64,000 nt of DNA from assembly GCA_018697195.1 (NCBI GenBank), contig CM031878.1, forward strand, positions 64,159,732-64,223,731, in the 5' to 3' direction. The translations under genes and the position numbers were made by a program. Below are positions 47,301-58,810 of the stretch, piece by piece. Within the stretch, counting starts at the first letter, position 1; each line of letters opens with the position of its first letter. This stretch comes from Certhia americana (Eukaryota > Chordata > Aves > Passeriformes > Certhiidae). The notes beneath the pieces were generated by a model. It ran no database searches. It was not told the DNA's origin and worked only from the letters and a program-made list of their open reading frames with translations.

Positions 47301-50300
47301 GGAAGATTGTAGGCTAACAAACACAGGAGCTTTACATCTTGATTAATGTACAGCAGATTCCAAACCACAAGCACTAATAAACAGTTTTCTTTCTGCCTGA
47401 ATATTTCTCATCTTTTGAAAGATGACAAATCCATCTTTCTCATATTTTGGAAGTCAAGGTAAAGCTTCTTTTCAGCTCACTCTATAGAAATACCCCTTAC
47501 TAATGGAAATCAAAAGCTGACCATTTATATTATAATCTGTTCACCAGATGTCAGTGAAATATTTATTTAGGAGCTTTTATCACAAAAATATTTTGGTTTA
47601 AGAATAATAAGTTATTTCTCTCTTTGTAGAACTACAAAGTAAAAGACAGTATAGGCCTTTCTTATAACCTTTGTCCTAAGTAGTATTAAGTATATAAACA
47701 AGTCCCTTGAGAATTTAGCATTCTAAAAATCAATGTGTATCAAAGTTTTGCATGTACAAAATCCACATTTTCTCATACAAAACCTAGATGGTAACAATGT
47801 CTTGCAAATCTTGTGATAATTTGAGCACATGGGTTTTTATGCACTTCCCCAGAACTTTTCAGAAGAGTCTAGTCTCCCTCAGTGAGTATTTAAGATGGGG
47901 CATATCTGGGCATTGGCACAGTCTACTAAACTGGCTGGAGAACAGGTACTAACACTGTGCTTAATTCTGGTAGGTGGTAAGACATGCTGATTCATATTTT
48001 GTATCCTATTAAGTAACTGTAGTGTGTGTGACTTGGAGTTCCCTGTTGAAATAAACAAAGAATAATCCTTAATCTGTCTGTCACACAATATTTCATTTTC
48101 CAGGCCATAACACACACCTTCAGTTCAACTTGTGTTTAGAAACTCTATATAAAATACTTTGGACTTGATGACAGATCTGTATTCCTAAGAGAGTTTTACA
48201 CTAATGTGACTCATTGTTTTTTTGCTGAGAGATTTTAAACGTGAAGGCTTCTTTAAAAAAGTAATCTATTTTTATATGCACTATATTTTTAATATAATAG
48301 AAACAGATAACTTCCATGTATGAAAATAGGTGTTTAAAGTAGCTTATTATACAAAGAGGTGCAAAATACTTGGTTTCAAGATACGATGCATTATCTTTTA
48401 AGGGAGTAAGAAAACGGAGCATGGAAAATCAAATTCTATCCAGTAATGCATAACTTTATTCCTAGCCATCTCTATATTAATCTGAGATAAGAGGAGCAAA
48501 ATGTTGGAAACATGGTAAATAAAAATATGAATAAGCATTGATCCTCTTCAGTGTATTCTTTGGAATTTAAGCATAACAATAAACTTTGACCTTTGAATAA
48601 GACTAAAATTACTTGGCTTTCTTCTCATTATATACTTTTCACTGAAAGAGAGATTTTTTTGGCCAGAGTAAAGGGTTAGCAAAATGTGAATTTGGTTTGC
48701 TGCTTTGTTTTTTCCCTCTTTCTGAATTATTTATACATTGAGAAAAATAATGGTTATGGAGGAAAAAGGTCCCAGTATTTTTTTTAAAAAAATGCATAAT
48801 CAATACAAAAAATGTTAATCCCTTGCATGATACCAAATTGTGAGACTAAATTAAAATTGTATATGCTTAATGAGAAATTACACAGTATTTGAGAAAATTC
48901 TTGTTAAAAAAACCAAAAAAAACCCCAAAAAACAATAGAAAGAAAAATGTCCAACATTAATGTATTTCTGATATTTATCCCTACTACTCAAAATACATGT
49001 ACTTCTAGAAAATCCTACAGCTGGTGAAGGGTCAGCGGGTTCTTGTGACTGCTCCAACACTTGTGATGGTTGAGAGTGATGTTTTTAGTCAAATCACATC
49101 AGGTCTACATTGAGATCTTTTCAATCCAACACCACTAAGAGCTGAACTCACACTGAAAACTCTGTTACCAAACTGTTATAAGTATACATACTCCTCCATC
49201 TCTAAGATACACATTATTCCACTCTTGACGAAGTTGAGGTTTTCCTAAGGTTTCTTTTCAGCTTCCTAAACACTCATTATGCTTTGCATACAGTGGCAAA
49301 TTCTTCCCTCAAAAAAGGGTTTTTGGATTAGTCATTGCATCACATGGCAAATCCTTCTCCTGGTGCTTCAACACCTTCAAGATAGAGCACTAAGGAAAGC
49401 CTACACTAAGAAATGGCTATTAGATGTTTCTCCTCTCCACCAAGGAGAAAGCAGCCTTCAAAACCGGGTTCATGTCGGTCTTGTAATTGTTTCACAACCA
49501 GATCATTACTCTTTTTTATCTTTTAGAATTTGTGAGCAGTAGGACTGGTATGTGAGGACAACAGATCTTTAAAATAGGGGTATGTTTCTTAGATTTGGTA
49601 AGGGAGCCTTAAGTGGCACAAAGACCATGTTTAATACCTATTGGAAAAATATTTCTAAGGGGAAGAATGGTGTAACTAATAGGTTTTGCATGGATATCTT
49701 TAAGGCATATATTTGTACAGAAGGTATCCTTTTAGAGAAAAGGCATGACTTATGGAGAGAAAAGTTTCTTTGATGGTCAAAACAATTCTCTGCAACAGTC
49801 ATAAATCATTTGTGGTATTGTTAGGCATTTTTCACTGTTAGTCTTAATCTTTTCTGTCTTTATGGATTTTTTTTTTTTTCTTTTAGGGTTGCACCCTTTT
49901 TTTCATTTCTTTCATTTTGTCCATATTTCTAAGTCTGTTTCTGATTCTTGAGTCTAATAACAAAAAAATAGTTTCTGTTTGATTGGTTTGTTTTGTTCCT
50001 CCCTCCAGCTTTGAAAAGAACTGATGATGGTCATTTTTCCCTGTGGCCTCGAAATAAATAAGAAAGTCCTAGTTTTTGGTTTTCAATCACTAATAGAGGA
50101 ATCTGAATTAAGACATAAACCTATTGCTTTAAGTGTTAAAACTTTTCCCCAGTTGTACCTTTCTTGTTTTTCAGCTAGTGTTCTAGGACCTTGAGTCAGG
50201 CTTTTTTTAACTGAGAAAAATATATAAAACTGTCACTAGTGCAGCCTTTTACCACTTTCTCATTTCCTTTTTCCTATTGTTTATCATCTAGTTTCTTAAA

Positions 50301-51279
50301 ATGGTATTTTAAAATATTGATTTATAATACCTCTGTTAATTTTAACAAAAAAAAAAAAAAAAAAGAAAAATAACTTATTTTTAACAGAAAGAAATTCATT
50401 GTCTATGTAAGATTATTTTTAGACCTTTCTCCTTTTATTTTGATGGATGGTTATTGCATTTCAAATTTGAGACATATGCTAAAGGTAATTCTAAAGGCAA
50501 AAGTCAGTTTTAAAGTATCCAGTAAAAATCTTTCCATTTTTTCAAATACCTATTAATCTTCATCAATTTCTGCTGTGGCAGCATCCAAGTGGCCCACTGA
50601 TGACACGTACTTTTGTGTGGTAGATACTGTAAAAAGTTAGGAAAATATTGTTCATCTCTTAAAGATACAGCTAGTCCTTCACTGACAAATCAAACCCAGT
50701 TAAATCAGATGTTTACAGGCTTACTGTTGTCATGCTCAGGAGCTAATCTGATGCAAGAGAACAAAAAGTACAGTCCTATCATCAAAGAATACGAAATAAA
50801 GAAAAAGGATAATATAATCACACAGTTAAATTCACAGTTTCACAGTAAAGCCACAAAAGAGCTCTGCAGTTGAGTAATCTGAATTTTGCTGTACTTCAAA
50901 TCATAAGGCTCTCCATGAAATATTTTTGTTTGAAGTAATGTTTATACTCTAAATCACAGGGCTTCTTTCCCAGGATAATGAATCTACTATTTTGTTCTAA
51001 CACTTAGCCAAAGGGATTATTATCTCATTCCATCTTATTTTACAATATTATCTGGTTCTACCTTTTTTAGAGTTTGTTTACTGTACAAATGAAGATATTT
51101 AGCTATCTATCCTGAGTTCTTTCTACTAAAATGCATCAAAGCAAAACCTGTTTCATAATTAGTTTCAGCGTGTTGGCTTCCATTCACTGGTTTTTGTTGG
51201 TTGCCGAACTGAAGTGTCCATTTCAAGAAATAGTTCTCATCATATCTTCTCAGAGTCCGTGACTGAGTTACCCTTTGAT
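44377..51279. other. Gene-free AT-rich stretch with homopolymers
   Basis: No coding or retroelement signal that I can support. It contains a 60-bp T-rich tract at 46738-46799 and an 18-base A run at 50347-50364. The many frames of 60-87 residues have no recognisable motif. Confidence 0.45.
46738..46799. repeat. Poly(T) tract
   Basis: About 60 bases almost all T, broken by single C, G or A bases. It could be the poly(A) tail of an old minus-strand retrocopy, but no element body is recognisable beside it. Confidence 0.85.
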
Positions 51280-51420
51280 GTCCTCTTTGATAAACTAAGT
51301 AAATACCCATTCTGGACTCTTTCATTACAAGATATACCTTTCAATGCTTTAATCATGCACACAGCTCTTCTCTGAACTTCCTCAAATATATTAGTATTCT
51401 TCCTGATAGCTGACCTTAAA
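51280..51420 (-). mobile_element. Ancient CR1-like LINE fragment, ORF2 C-terminus
   Basis: The minus strand reads FEEVQRRAVCMIKALKG, then NERV..GYLLSLSKR. This matches the CR1-type C-terminal block (LERVQRRATRMIKGLE..DRLKEL.LFSLEKRR) found across reptiles and birds. No stop lies inside the core, but the conserved LFSLEKRR is reduced to LLSLSKR. The nucleotide wording (CACAGCTCTTCTCTGAACTTCCTC on plus) resembles the turtle/crocodile-like CR1 lineage rather than the young bird type at 20 kb. The fragment may continue towards 51110, but similarity fades. Confidence 0.65.
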
Positions 51421-54400
51421 GGGTTTTGGTGCTATCATCATCACTTAGCTAGCAATGATTGCTTATAGGCATATTACATATTTTTGGCTATTGGCAAAAC
51501 ACCCATAATTCACTTTTGAAGCATGGAAGAACTAAGGGGAAAAAAAAATAAAAAAAAAAAAAAAAAGAAAAGGGAGAAAGAAGAAAAGAAAAGAGACCTT
51601 CATGCCTTTTCAGGGAGCTTTTTTTCTTTTTTTAGTGTTCAGGTTGCAAGTCAGTGCTACTGCCATAGGAGAGTAGCCCAGATTTGTATTACCTGAAAGG
51701 CAGTTGCCTTGGAATTGTAATACAGAATTAGAAAACATGTTGTTGCTTGAAGCACGTTAAGGTTGATTTACTACCCAATAAATACAAAAAGCTTCCACTG
51801 AGGCTTACAGGCCAACAGAGAGAAACAGCACAAAGATACTTAAGTGATTAGTTGCTTGCCTAATTACAAGCTGTGTCTGGTTAGAAATGTTTAGTGTGAC
51901 TTTCATGCAGTCGTCTCATTCCCTGTATCTAAACATCTGTGTCTAAAAAGCTGCTATCAAGGCTGCCTGTAGGATTTCACCAGAGTTTAAAACATTTTAG
52001 CAAGGTTATTGCAGCCAGTTTTTTCTTACCCAAATTTCTCTGTAATGGCCTATAAAAATTCTGTTGCTTCAAAAATATTGATTAAATGGCTGGTAATATG
52101 CTGCTTCACATGACAGGTGCACCTACTCTGGGATACTGCATGTGCTTTGATTGTGACTGCCTTGCATCATCTACCCGAATAGTACAGCACAGAGCTAATG
52201 CCTGCTGCTTTTCTCACATATTCATATTATAGAGTCTTCTGCAGCACACATTCTGAGAGGTAATTCAAATGGAAAAAGAAAGCTCTGTTTACACCTTGAC
52301 CAAAACAGGACAGCACAGATTTTTGATGTAAAAAGCTTTATCACTGTAAGGTTGCATTCAGCTAAGTGTTTTTTGACATCGCTTAGGGAAAGAGCTCTTA
52401 ATTTGTGATTCAGGACTTCTATATACATGGATTAAGAATTCATGGATCAAGATTTCACTTAGGAGAGAAATTGAAAAAATATAGAAAATAAGATTCCAAA
52501 GACCAACAAGGAGGGAAAGACAGCTCTCCTTTCCAAGTGCACCCCCCCTCCCCCGCAAAAAAGAAAAAAAATCGCAAAATTATCTGTGGGGGAGAAAGGT
52601 GGAATTTCTCTGTATGTATAAGTATTTTTGTTTCTTCCATCTTTTCCGCCTCTTTTCTTTCTTGAGTTCCTTCGTTTTTTTTATCTTCCCTTCTTGCTGA
52701 ACTTGCTCCTTTCCCACTGTCTTCCTCCTTATCCTGACGCACTGTGTCAGTTTTCATTCTCAGCCCTGGCCAGCTCCAGACACAGTGGTCAGGGAGGGCT
52801 GCCCCCAGAAAGCCACACGATCCAGGGTGCAGCTGTAGAGCACGCGGGCTCTACTGTAGGGCTGGTACAGTGCCTAGGAATGGGGCAAGAACAAGAGAGA
52901 AGCATCCTGTATGAATTCCTGTAAGAAAATGGTGTGTCAAGGTTTAGGGGATTGACAGGGAAGGTACTGAAAGAAAGGGTGGGGAATACAATGAAGTGCG
53001 GTTTGGGAGAGGATACCAAATTAGGGTAAATTTGGTAGAAGAGGATATCAATTTGGAGAAAACAAGGGGGAATATGTGCATAAACCATTAGCAATTAAAT
53101 TATTAAATATCAAGAGAAAAATACACACTGTAACATTATCCCTTGCCATTTTCTTCTCTATATCTCTACCTTGTCCTCTTTTCTTTCTTGTTCTCTTTTC
53201 TTTCTGCCTGCCTGTCCTACTGTCTTCTTTTCTCTCCCCTGCACTGTAGAACCACAGTCAGCCCAACTACACTGCTCTCCCTAGCCCTGATGCAGCTGAG
53301 CTGTGTAAGGTAGTTCTGTTATAGCTGTTAGTAACAGTGGCATGACTTGGGTTCTACAAACCTGAGAGAAACAGCCTCTCCCACTTTCCAGGTCAGGCTG
53401 CTGTCAGAACTGCAGCTGGTAGCAGCACTTTGATCAGATTGCCAAGGGACAGAGAGAGAGAAGGGGAAAAAGAAATAATTGGTGCAACCTGAAAGACCTG
53501 AAACTCTAGTTGTCATTGCCATGATAGACAAACACTTAAGTGCTGGTGAGAGACAAGTGAAGATTTTCCGAGACGAGTAGACTAGACCTCCTTCCTCCTG
53601 ACCCAGTTCAGTTCAAAGCAGGGTGAAAACATGTTAAAATATTCTTTGCAGAAATGGTGCTGTCCACAGCCTCAATTACACAAGGATCATTGAAATTTAT
53701 CAGTTATTGGCTATGTAGTCTTACTTTTGGTTCTGCATTATTCTGCCTTACTTGTGTGACTCTTGTAAGAGTCTGAGATCAAGATAGTACTTTTGTTGTG
53801 CAACTTACTTGCCTTCTTTCAAAATTGTTTAAACTGAATAGTTTTAAAAGGCTCAAGTTAAAGTAAACTCACCATTTAATGCCTCCTCCATATTCTTCCC
53901 AATATCCAGAAAAATAAAAACAAATTTACCTCCTCCTGTGCCCTCCAAAACGTTGCTAAGGTTTTGAAGGCACTTAGTCTGCTGAAAAATTCTATTGCCA
54001 ACAGCTGTTCCACATGAAGTTACACAGAATTATTTACCATGTGTAAAATGTCTTCTGCTGTCTTAGTTACCCATAGTTTCAGTTATAAGTTCGTTTAAAA
54101 CTGACAATCTGGTGAATACTCTGTGCAGGTTCAGAAAGCATTCAGGGTAAGAAACTGATGATCTACTCAGAGAAGTACTAATCTTGCAAAAAATGTCATA
54201 GAATGTTGTTGTTGTTGTGTCACTGACTGTATTTTAGTCTTCCCTCTTTACAGGTCTTTAATATTAATTCAAACAATTCCACTACTTTAGCTTTTTAATA
54301 TAGTAATATTTTTAAATATTTATTTTATTTTTAATATAATATAATTTTTTAATATATTTAATTATCTATAATAATTGGTTTTCATTATCTTGCAAAGCAT

Positions 54401-56050
54401 GCTTTACTTCCATCTGAATGAGTAAAGGAGACAAAATTGATGTAAGAGATCAGTGGATGAAGACACATATTCCCATTCCTGTAGGAATATGTAAGTTATT
54501 AATAGCATAAGTTCAGCTATAATTAGAATCCTTTCATGGATCTTTTTTTAATTTATGTATTTTGCAGAGTCATTTATCCAGACAGCTGTTGGCTCAGTAG
54601 TTCATTGTGCAATACCAAAAATGCAGAGAATGTGATGTTTTTGGACAGTTCTGGCACAAATGAGTTTGACCCTGGAAACACATAAGTCTGGTACATTTCA
54701 CTGCACAAGACTTGCTGTGCATCTGCAGGTCAATCAGGCTGATACCATCAATCAAAAATCACAGTGACTGGAAAAATTTGCCAATTGCTTGTCAATGTTA
54801 CTGACATTAATGGAATCTGAATATCAGCCCCTCCATTTGGACATTAAAAATTAAAAAAACATAGAATACCGAGTGAGGTTTATATCTAACTTATGCTAGT
54901 GATAGCCCTATGGACAACAGCCAATCGTCTGAATTGTTTTTGCAGCTTATGGACATCTGGGACCCACGCTTCATTCTTTTTGAACTGAGAAAGACTAGTA
55001 AGTTAAGCAAGTTTATAGATAAAATAAAGTAATAACTATGTATGTTTTTAGATTTAGGAGAATTTGTAACATAATGCAAAAAGCTTTGTATCCAGAAATC
55101 AAAACAACAGACAGCAACCGAAGCAGGTATACCTTAAATACAGCATTACTGTCTACTGTCACAAAACCCATCTTATCTGAGTCCCTTAGTCACTATAATG
55201 CAAATAAACAAAAGTCATGATAATGACTATAGAAACGCTCAATCTATTTTTTTAGATACTAAATGTGATCATTTAATTAAGAAAAAAATTACCTTAGACA
55301 GAAATTTCATGGATCTCTTTGTATTCTTGGAAATCCTTTCTTGCCTTTCTCTTGTTTGTACACATATAGTCCCATACACCAAAACAAGTTTCTCTTAGAC
55401 TGAGACATCTTCTACTAGTTTAGCCTTGAACAAATGCCAGTTACTGAGTTACAAAGCACTGGAAATAGACACCTGTAAAGAAACATTGACACTATAATAA
55501 CTTTCAAATCCCACTTCTACAAAACATGATCTAGTTCTTGCTGTAGTTAGAGAAATTCTGTTCTGTTTCCTTTTACTCCTTAGGGTCTAAACCTGTCTGT
55601 CCTTTTAGGCTGACAAAATCTGCTGAAGCATCTTAAATCTTTATGTCATGCTGTTCTCAGATCATATTCAGTATTCTGTGGTTATATGATATGTAAAATG
55701 TGAAAAATACTGTTCATCCCTCTTATTTCTAGAGGAATGGTGAAGAGATATTGTAGACATATTACTGTCAAATAACATTTGTAACAATGCATAGATGTTA
55801 TCTGCTAAATTAAAATAAAATCACTTTCTGTTTATTAACAGCTTCATTTTTTCTCAATGGCAGTAATCTCTCCTATGAAATCTGACATACAAATGTTCAA
55901 AAATACTTCAAAGTGGAGCTTATTTTTTATTGTTGTTCATTATTCATATAGGTGTGTCTGTGTCTTCTTCCCTTTGAGTCTGCTGTTGTGAGCTTATTCT
56001 GGCTGTTCTGGGTTCCTCACAACTGTTATAGCAACAGAGTTTGGTGCTAC
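51421..56050. other. Gene-free stretch
   Basis: Contains an A-rich tract (51541-51582), a C-run patch (52541-52555), a short GTT repeat (54205-54218) and a very AT-rich patch (54295-54380). The part 52600-53500 is GC-richer, with pyrimidine-rich runs; frames there (52455-52757 minus, 52628-52924 plus) overlap each other and carry no known motif. Confidence 0.4.
51541..51582. repeat. A-rich tract
   Basis: A runs interrupted by single T and G bases, grading into GA-rich sequence. Confidence 0.85.
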
Positions 56051-56055
56051 ACCCT
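56051..56055 (+). repeat. Target site duplication, left copy
   Basis: ACCCT directly before the LTR start TGTCCTGG. The identical pentamer follows the LTR end at 56678-56682. Confidence 0.85.
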
Positions 56056-56201
56056 TGTCCTGGGGTGACATTGTTAGGTTTGTAACACCAATCGTCTGTT
56101 CTGTTTGGGCTGGAGATGTTTTTCAAGACTGGCTTGGGGAAGTTTTGTTTTGGTTTTGTTATCAGCGTGCTGATAATAGTTGGATGGACACAGACACAGG
56201 G

Positions 56202-56274
56202 TGCTGCTTTTGCAGCTGCTTTTGCTGCTGCTTTGCTGCTTTGCTGCTTTGCTTGCTTGCTTTTGCTTCTGCTT
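56202..56274 (+). repeat. GCTTT/GCTGC microsatellite-like tract inside the LTR
   Basis: Runs of GCTGCTTT, GCTTGC and TTTTGCT without strict period. On the minus strand this gives an Ala/Lys/Gln-rich artefact frame. Confidence 0.85.
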
Positions 56275-56593
56275 AGCCCTTTAGTTAGTTTAGCTAGACA
56301 GTCCAAGATTCCTCCGGACTGTTTTTCTTTCCCTCTCTCCTTTCATGGAATCATTCAAACCTGCTCTGGACTGGGACCTGGGAAACACCGAGAGTCTGCA
56401 CTCTGTGTCCTGCAGCAGCCTGCCCAGTGCTGGAGAGATCAACAACAGAGCGACCACTCCCCAAAGAGAGACTGTCTGAATTTGTTATCATGTCAGAACG
56501 GTGATTGTTCATCTTGTGTGTTGGGGGGTGCTCTGTCTGTTAAATAAACAGGTTTCTTTCCACTTCTCCCCGAGGAATCCTTCCCCAGCCGGT

Positions 56594-56617
56594 GGGGGCG
56601 GGGAGGGGCCGTGGGGG
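56594..56617 (+). other. G-quadruplex-type motif in the LTR U5
   Basis: Four G runs of 4-5 bases with loops of 1, 1 and 4 bases (GGGGG-C-GGGG-A-GGGG-CCGT-GGGGG) downstream of the LTR polyadenylation signal. The older copy at 43740 lacks it because the G runs have decayed. Confidence 0.8.
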
Positions 56618-56677
56618 TTTGCTCTCTGAAGGGACCCCTTTGGGAGTTTGTCCCCAAACTTGCCCTAAACCAGGACA

Positions 56678-56682
56678 ACCCT
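56678..56682 (+). repeat. Target site duplication, right copy
   Basis: ACCCT directly after the LTR end CCAGGACA, identical to 56051-56055. Confidence 0.85.
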
Positions 56683-58791
56683 GCTGCTCAGCCCATTCAA
56701 ATGCTGCCGGTGCCATGCTGCTCTCTTGCTTCTACTTAGGGAAGTTTACAGTTAGTTAGTCCTGCTAACATTATTCCACTCCCTAGGAAGGGAAAGTATT
56801 TTCAGGGTTTTTTGTTGCTTTTGTTGTTGCAGTTTGTGTGCTGCCTCTGGTATTCTGCCATTGCTGAAGTTACAATTGTTGGATTTAAATCCTCATGATT
56901 TTTCCTCAAGGTTCTAAAATTTTATGATGGCTTTCCTGAAGTGATGGTGTATTCTAGGACTGAGAAGTAATTTTCCTTAGCTGGTGATCCATATAGATAA
57001 AACCATTGAAAATCTGGTGATGGTGATGCATTGAAACAGTAATGAGTGATAAGTTTTGGGTGTTTTTTTATGCTATTGTTAGATGAAAATAATCATGTCA
57101 GTCTTAACATGACCTAAATGGATCAGGTATGCTTTTGACACACAAAGGATTTTTTTTAGTAGATTAAAATAATAAAATAGAGTAGAATGAGAGAAGTATA
57201 GTGAGAACCTGACTGCAGATGCATGGATGCACAGGATAAGATTTTTGGGGAGGCCCCAGGCAATAGATAACTACGGGTTGGCTAAGGGAGAACTGTACTG
57301 GTTGTTGATATGCTATGAAATATCATGGGGATCATAGCAGTTAATTAGTACTATCAATACAGTTTTCTTAATTGCTTAGCAAAACTATAGATTGCAATAT
57401 AGATTATAGACTAAGAAATGAGAAGTGTGTTACTCCACTAGAAACAGCATGTCTTGAGCTCTTTGACCCAGTTGTCAAACATGCAAAGGTGAATTCACTG
57501 TAAATTTACTATTCTTGCAATGGCTATTGGGATTTCCCCTAATAAAGGATCTGTGCCAAGTAATTTGTGAGATTTAGGACTTCTTTCTCAAAAGCAGAAC
57601 AAATTTTCTGACATATTGTCTCTGTATAGTTATTAGAGATAATGGATAACCCATTTTCCACTACAAACAAACAAGGCATTTTCTTGAAATTCCAAGGCAA
57701 ACTGTAATAACACTAGTCAGAAAAATTCTGTCATATATTTTTTGTTCTTATCAAAAAATAAACTTATCCTCATAAAAATAAAAAATATACGTGGAAAAAA
57801 AAGAATAATTTTTCTGTTGATTGATTCCAAATTTAAACTTAAAGTAACATCTCCATAAGTATATAAATCAGCAAATCTCATACCCCTCTAATTATAAATT
57901 TTCAACCTTCAATCATAAACTAGCTTGAGGTTTTTTCCTGATTTAAGTAATATATTTGACATATATTTAGTCCTTATTGGTAGGATTGAGATTTTAAATC
58001 TTGCTTCTTGCATGAAATGTGAGTAAATCAATAAATTTTGCTTGCTAGGAAATAAAACCAAACTTAAAACTGTGCTAAAGGCCCAGTAAACTTAGAAACT
58101 AGGTCAAGATGTAAAAAAAAAAAAAAATCCCCACAAATTTAAAAGAAAAAAAACAACAACAAAGGAAAACTAAATCAAATCCCTGTGCTGTAGATCCTTA
58201 TTATCCAATATTTAATTCTAAATGAAAGTGTATACAGGTGTTTAGTAACTGATCAGTATCTGAGAGCAACATATGTACCCAGATCTGAAAATATTTGTTC
58301 TATTACTCACACTAACAATAATGAAAATTCTGTTGGGGAGATAAAATGGAAATTACCCATTGCTGTTAGCAAGTTCACTACAAATTTTCAAAGAATATTT
58401 CAAGTCTTGTTGTCAGCCTATAAGTATGAAAATGTATGACACTGAAAGTATCCACAAAAAAAAGATGGTCAGAAAAGTCTTTTAGTAAAATGTAAAGATG
58501 AATTGTTTTGACATTTTCAAGTGATATTAAAAGTTTTCCTTTTAAAAGTCAGAATACTTTGTATTACTTATTAATACCCAGAAAAAACTTTTGTGTACTA
58601 ATGAGGTATGAGATCCACTTATGGATCCACTGAACAGATACTAAGTTTGTAGTACTGTGTGTTGTAAAATATGTCTCAATCTCTTTGGATTCATAGAGAG
58701 AGAAAAGAAAGTAAACAAAACCAATTTTACTAAGACAGCTCTTGTTTTAAAAAACAACCAAACAAAACCACCAATGAAACAAACAAAGAAA

Positions 58792-58810
58792 TCAACCAAC
58801 CAACCAACCA
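58792..58810. repeat. (AACC)n short repeat
   Basis: Four to five AACC units within an A/C-rich stretch (58750-58825). Confidence 0.85.

Larger units (their letters stand above)
56056..56677 (+). mobile_element. ERVL-like solo LTR with intact termini and 5-bp target duplication
   Basis: Begins TGTCCTGG and ends CCAGGACA, a perfect 8-bp terminal inverted repeat. It is flanked on both sides by ACCCT, and a 5-bp duplication fits class III (ERVL-like) integration. AATAAA is at 56543-56548, about 130 bp before the 3' end. A G-rich, CpG-containing U5 follows. A tract of GCTTT/GCTGC-type repeats (56202-56274) lies in the middle. No gag/pol/env adjoins it, and one LTR with one target duplication means internal recombination has removed the provirus. 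Same family as 43740-44376 but better preserved, so younger. The 143-residue plus frame (56116-56547) and 120-residue minus frame (55944-56306) are incidental. Confidence 0.9.

Noticed and set aside
56116..56547. 143-residue plus frame with a Leu/Ala-rich middle, and a 120-residue minus frame at 55944-56306
   Set aside because: Both fall within the solo LTR. The Ala/Leu and Lys/Gln runs come from the GCTTT/GCTGC tract.
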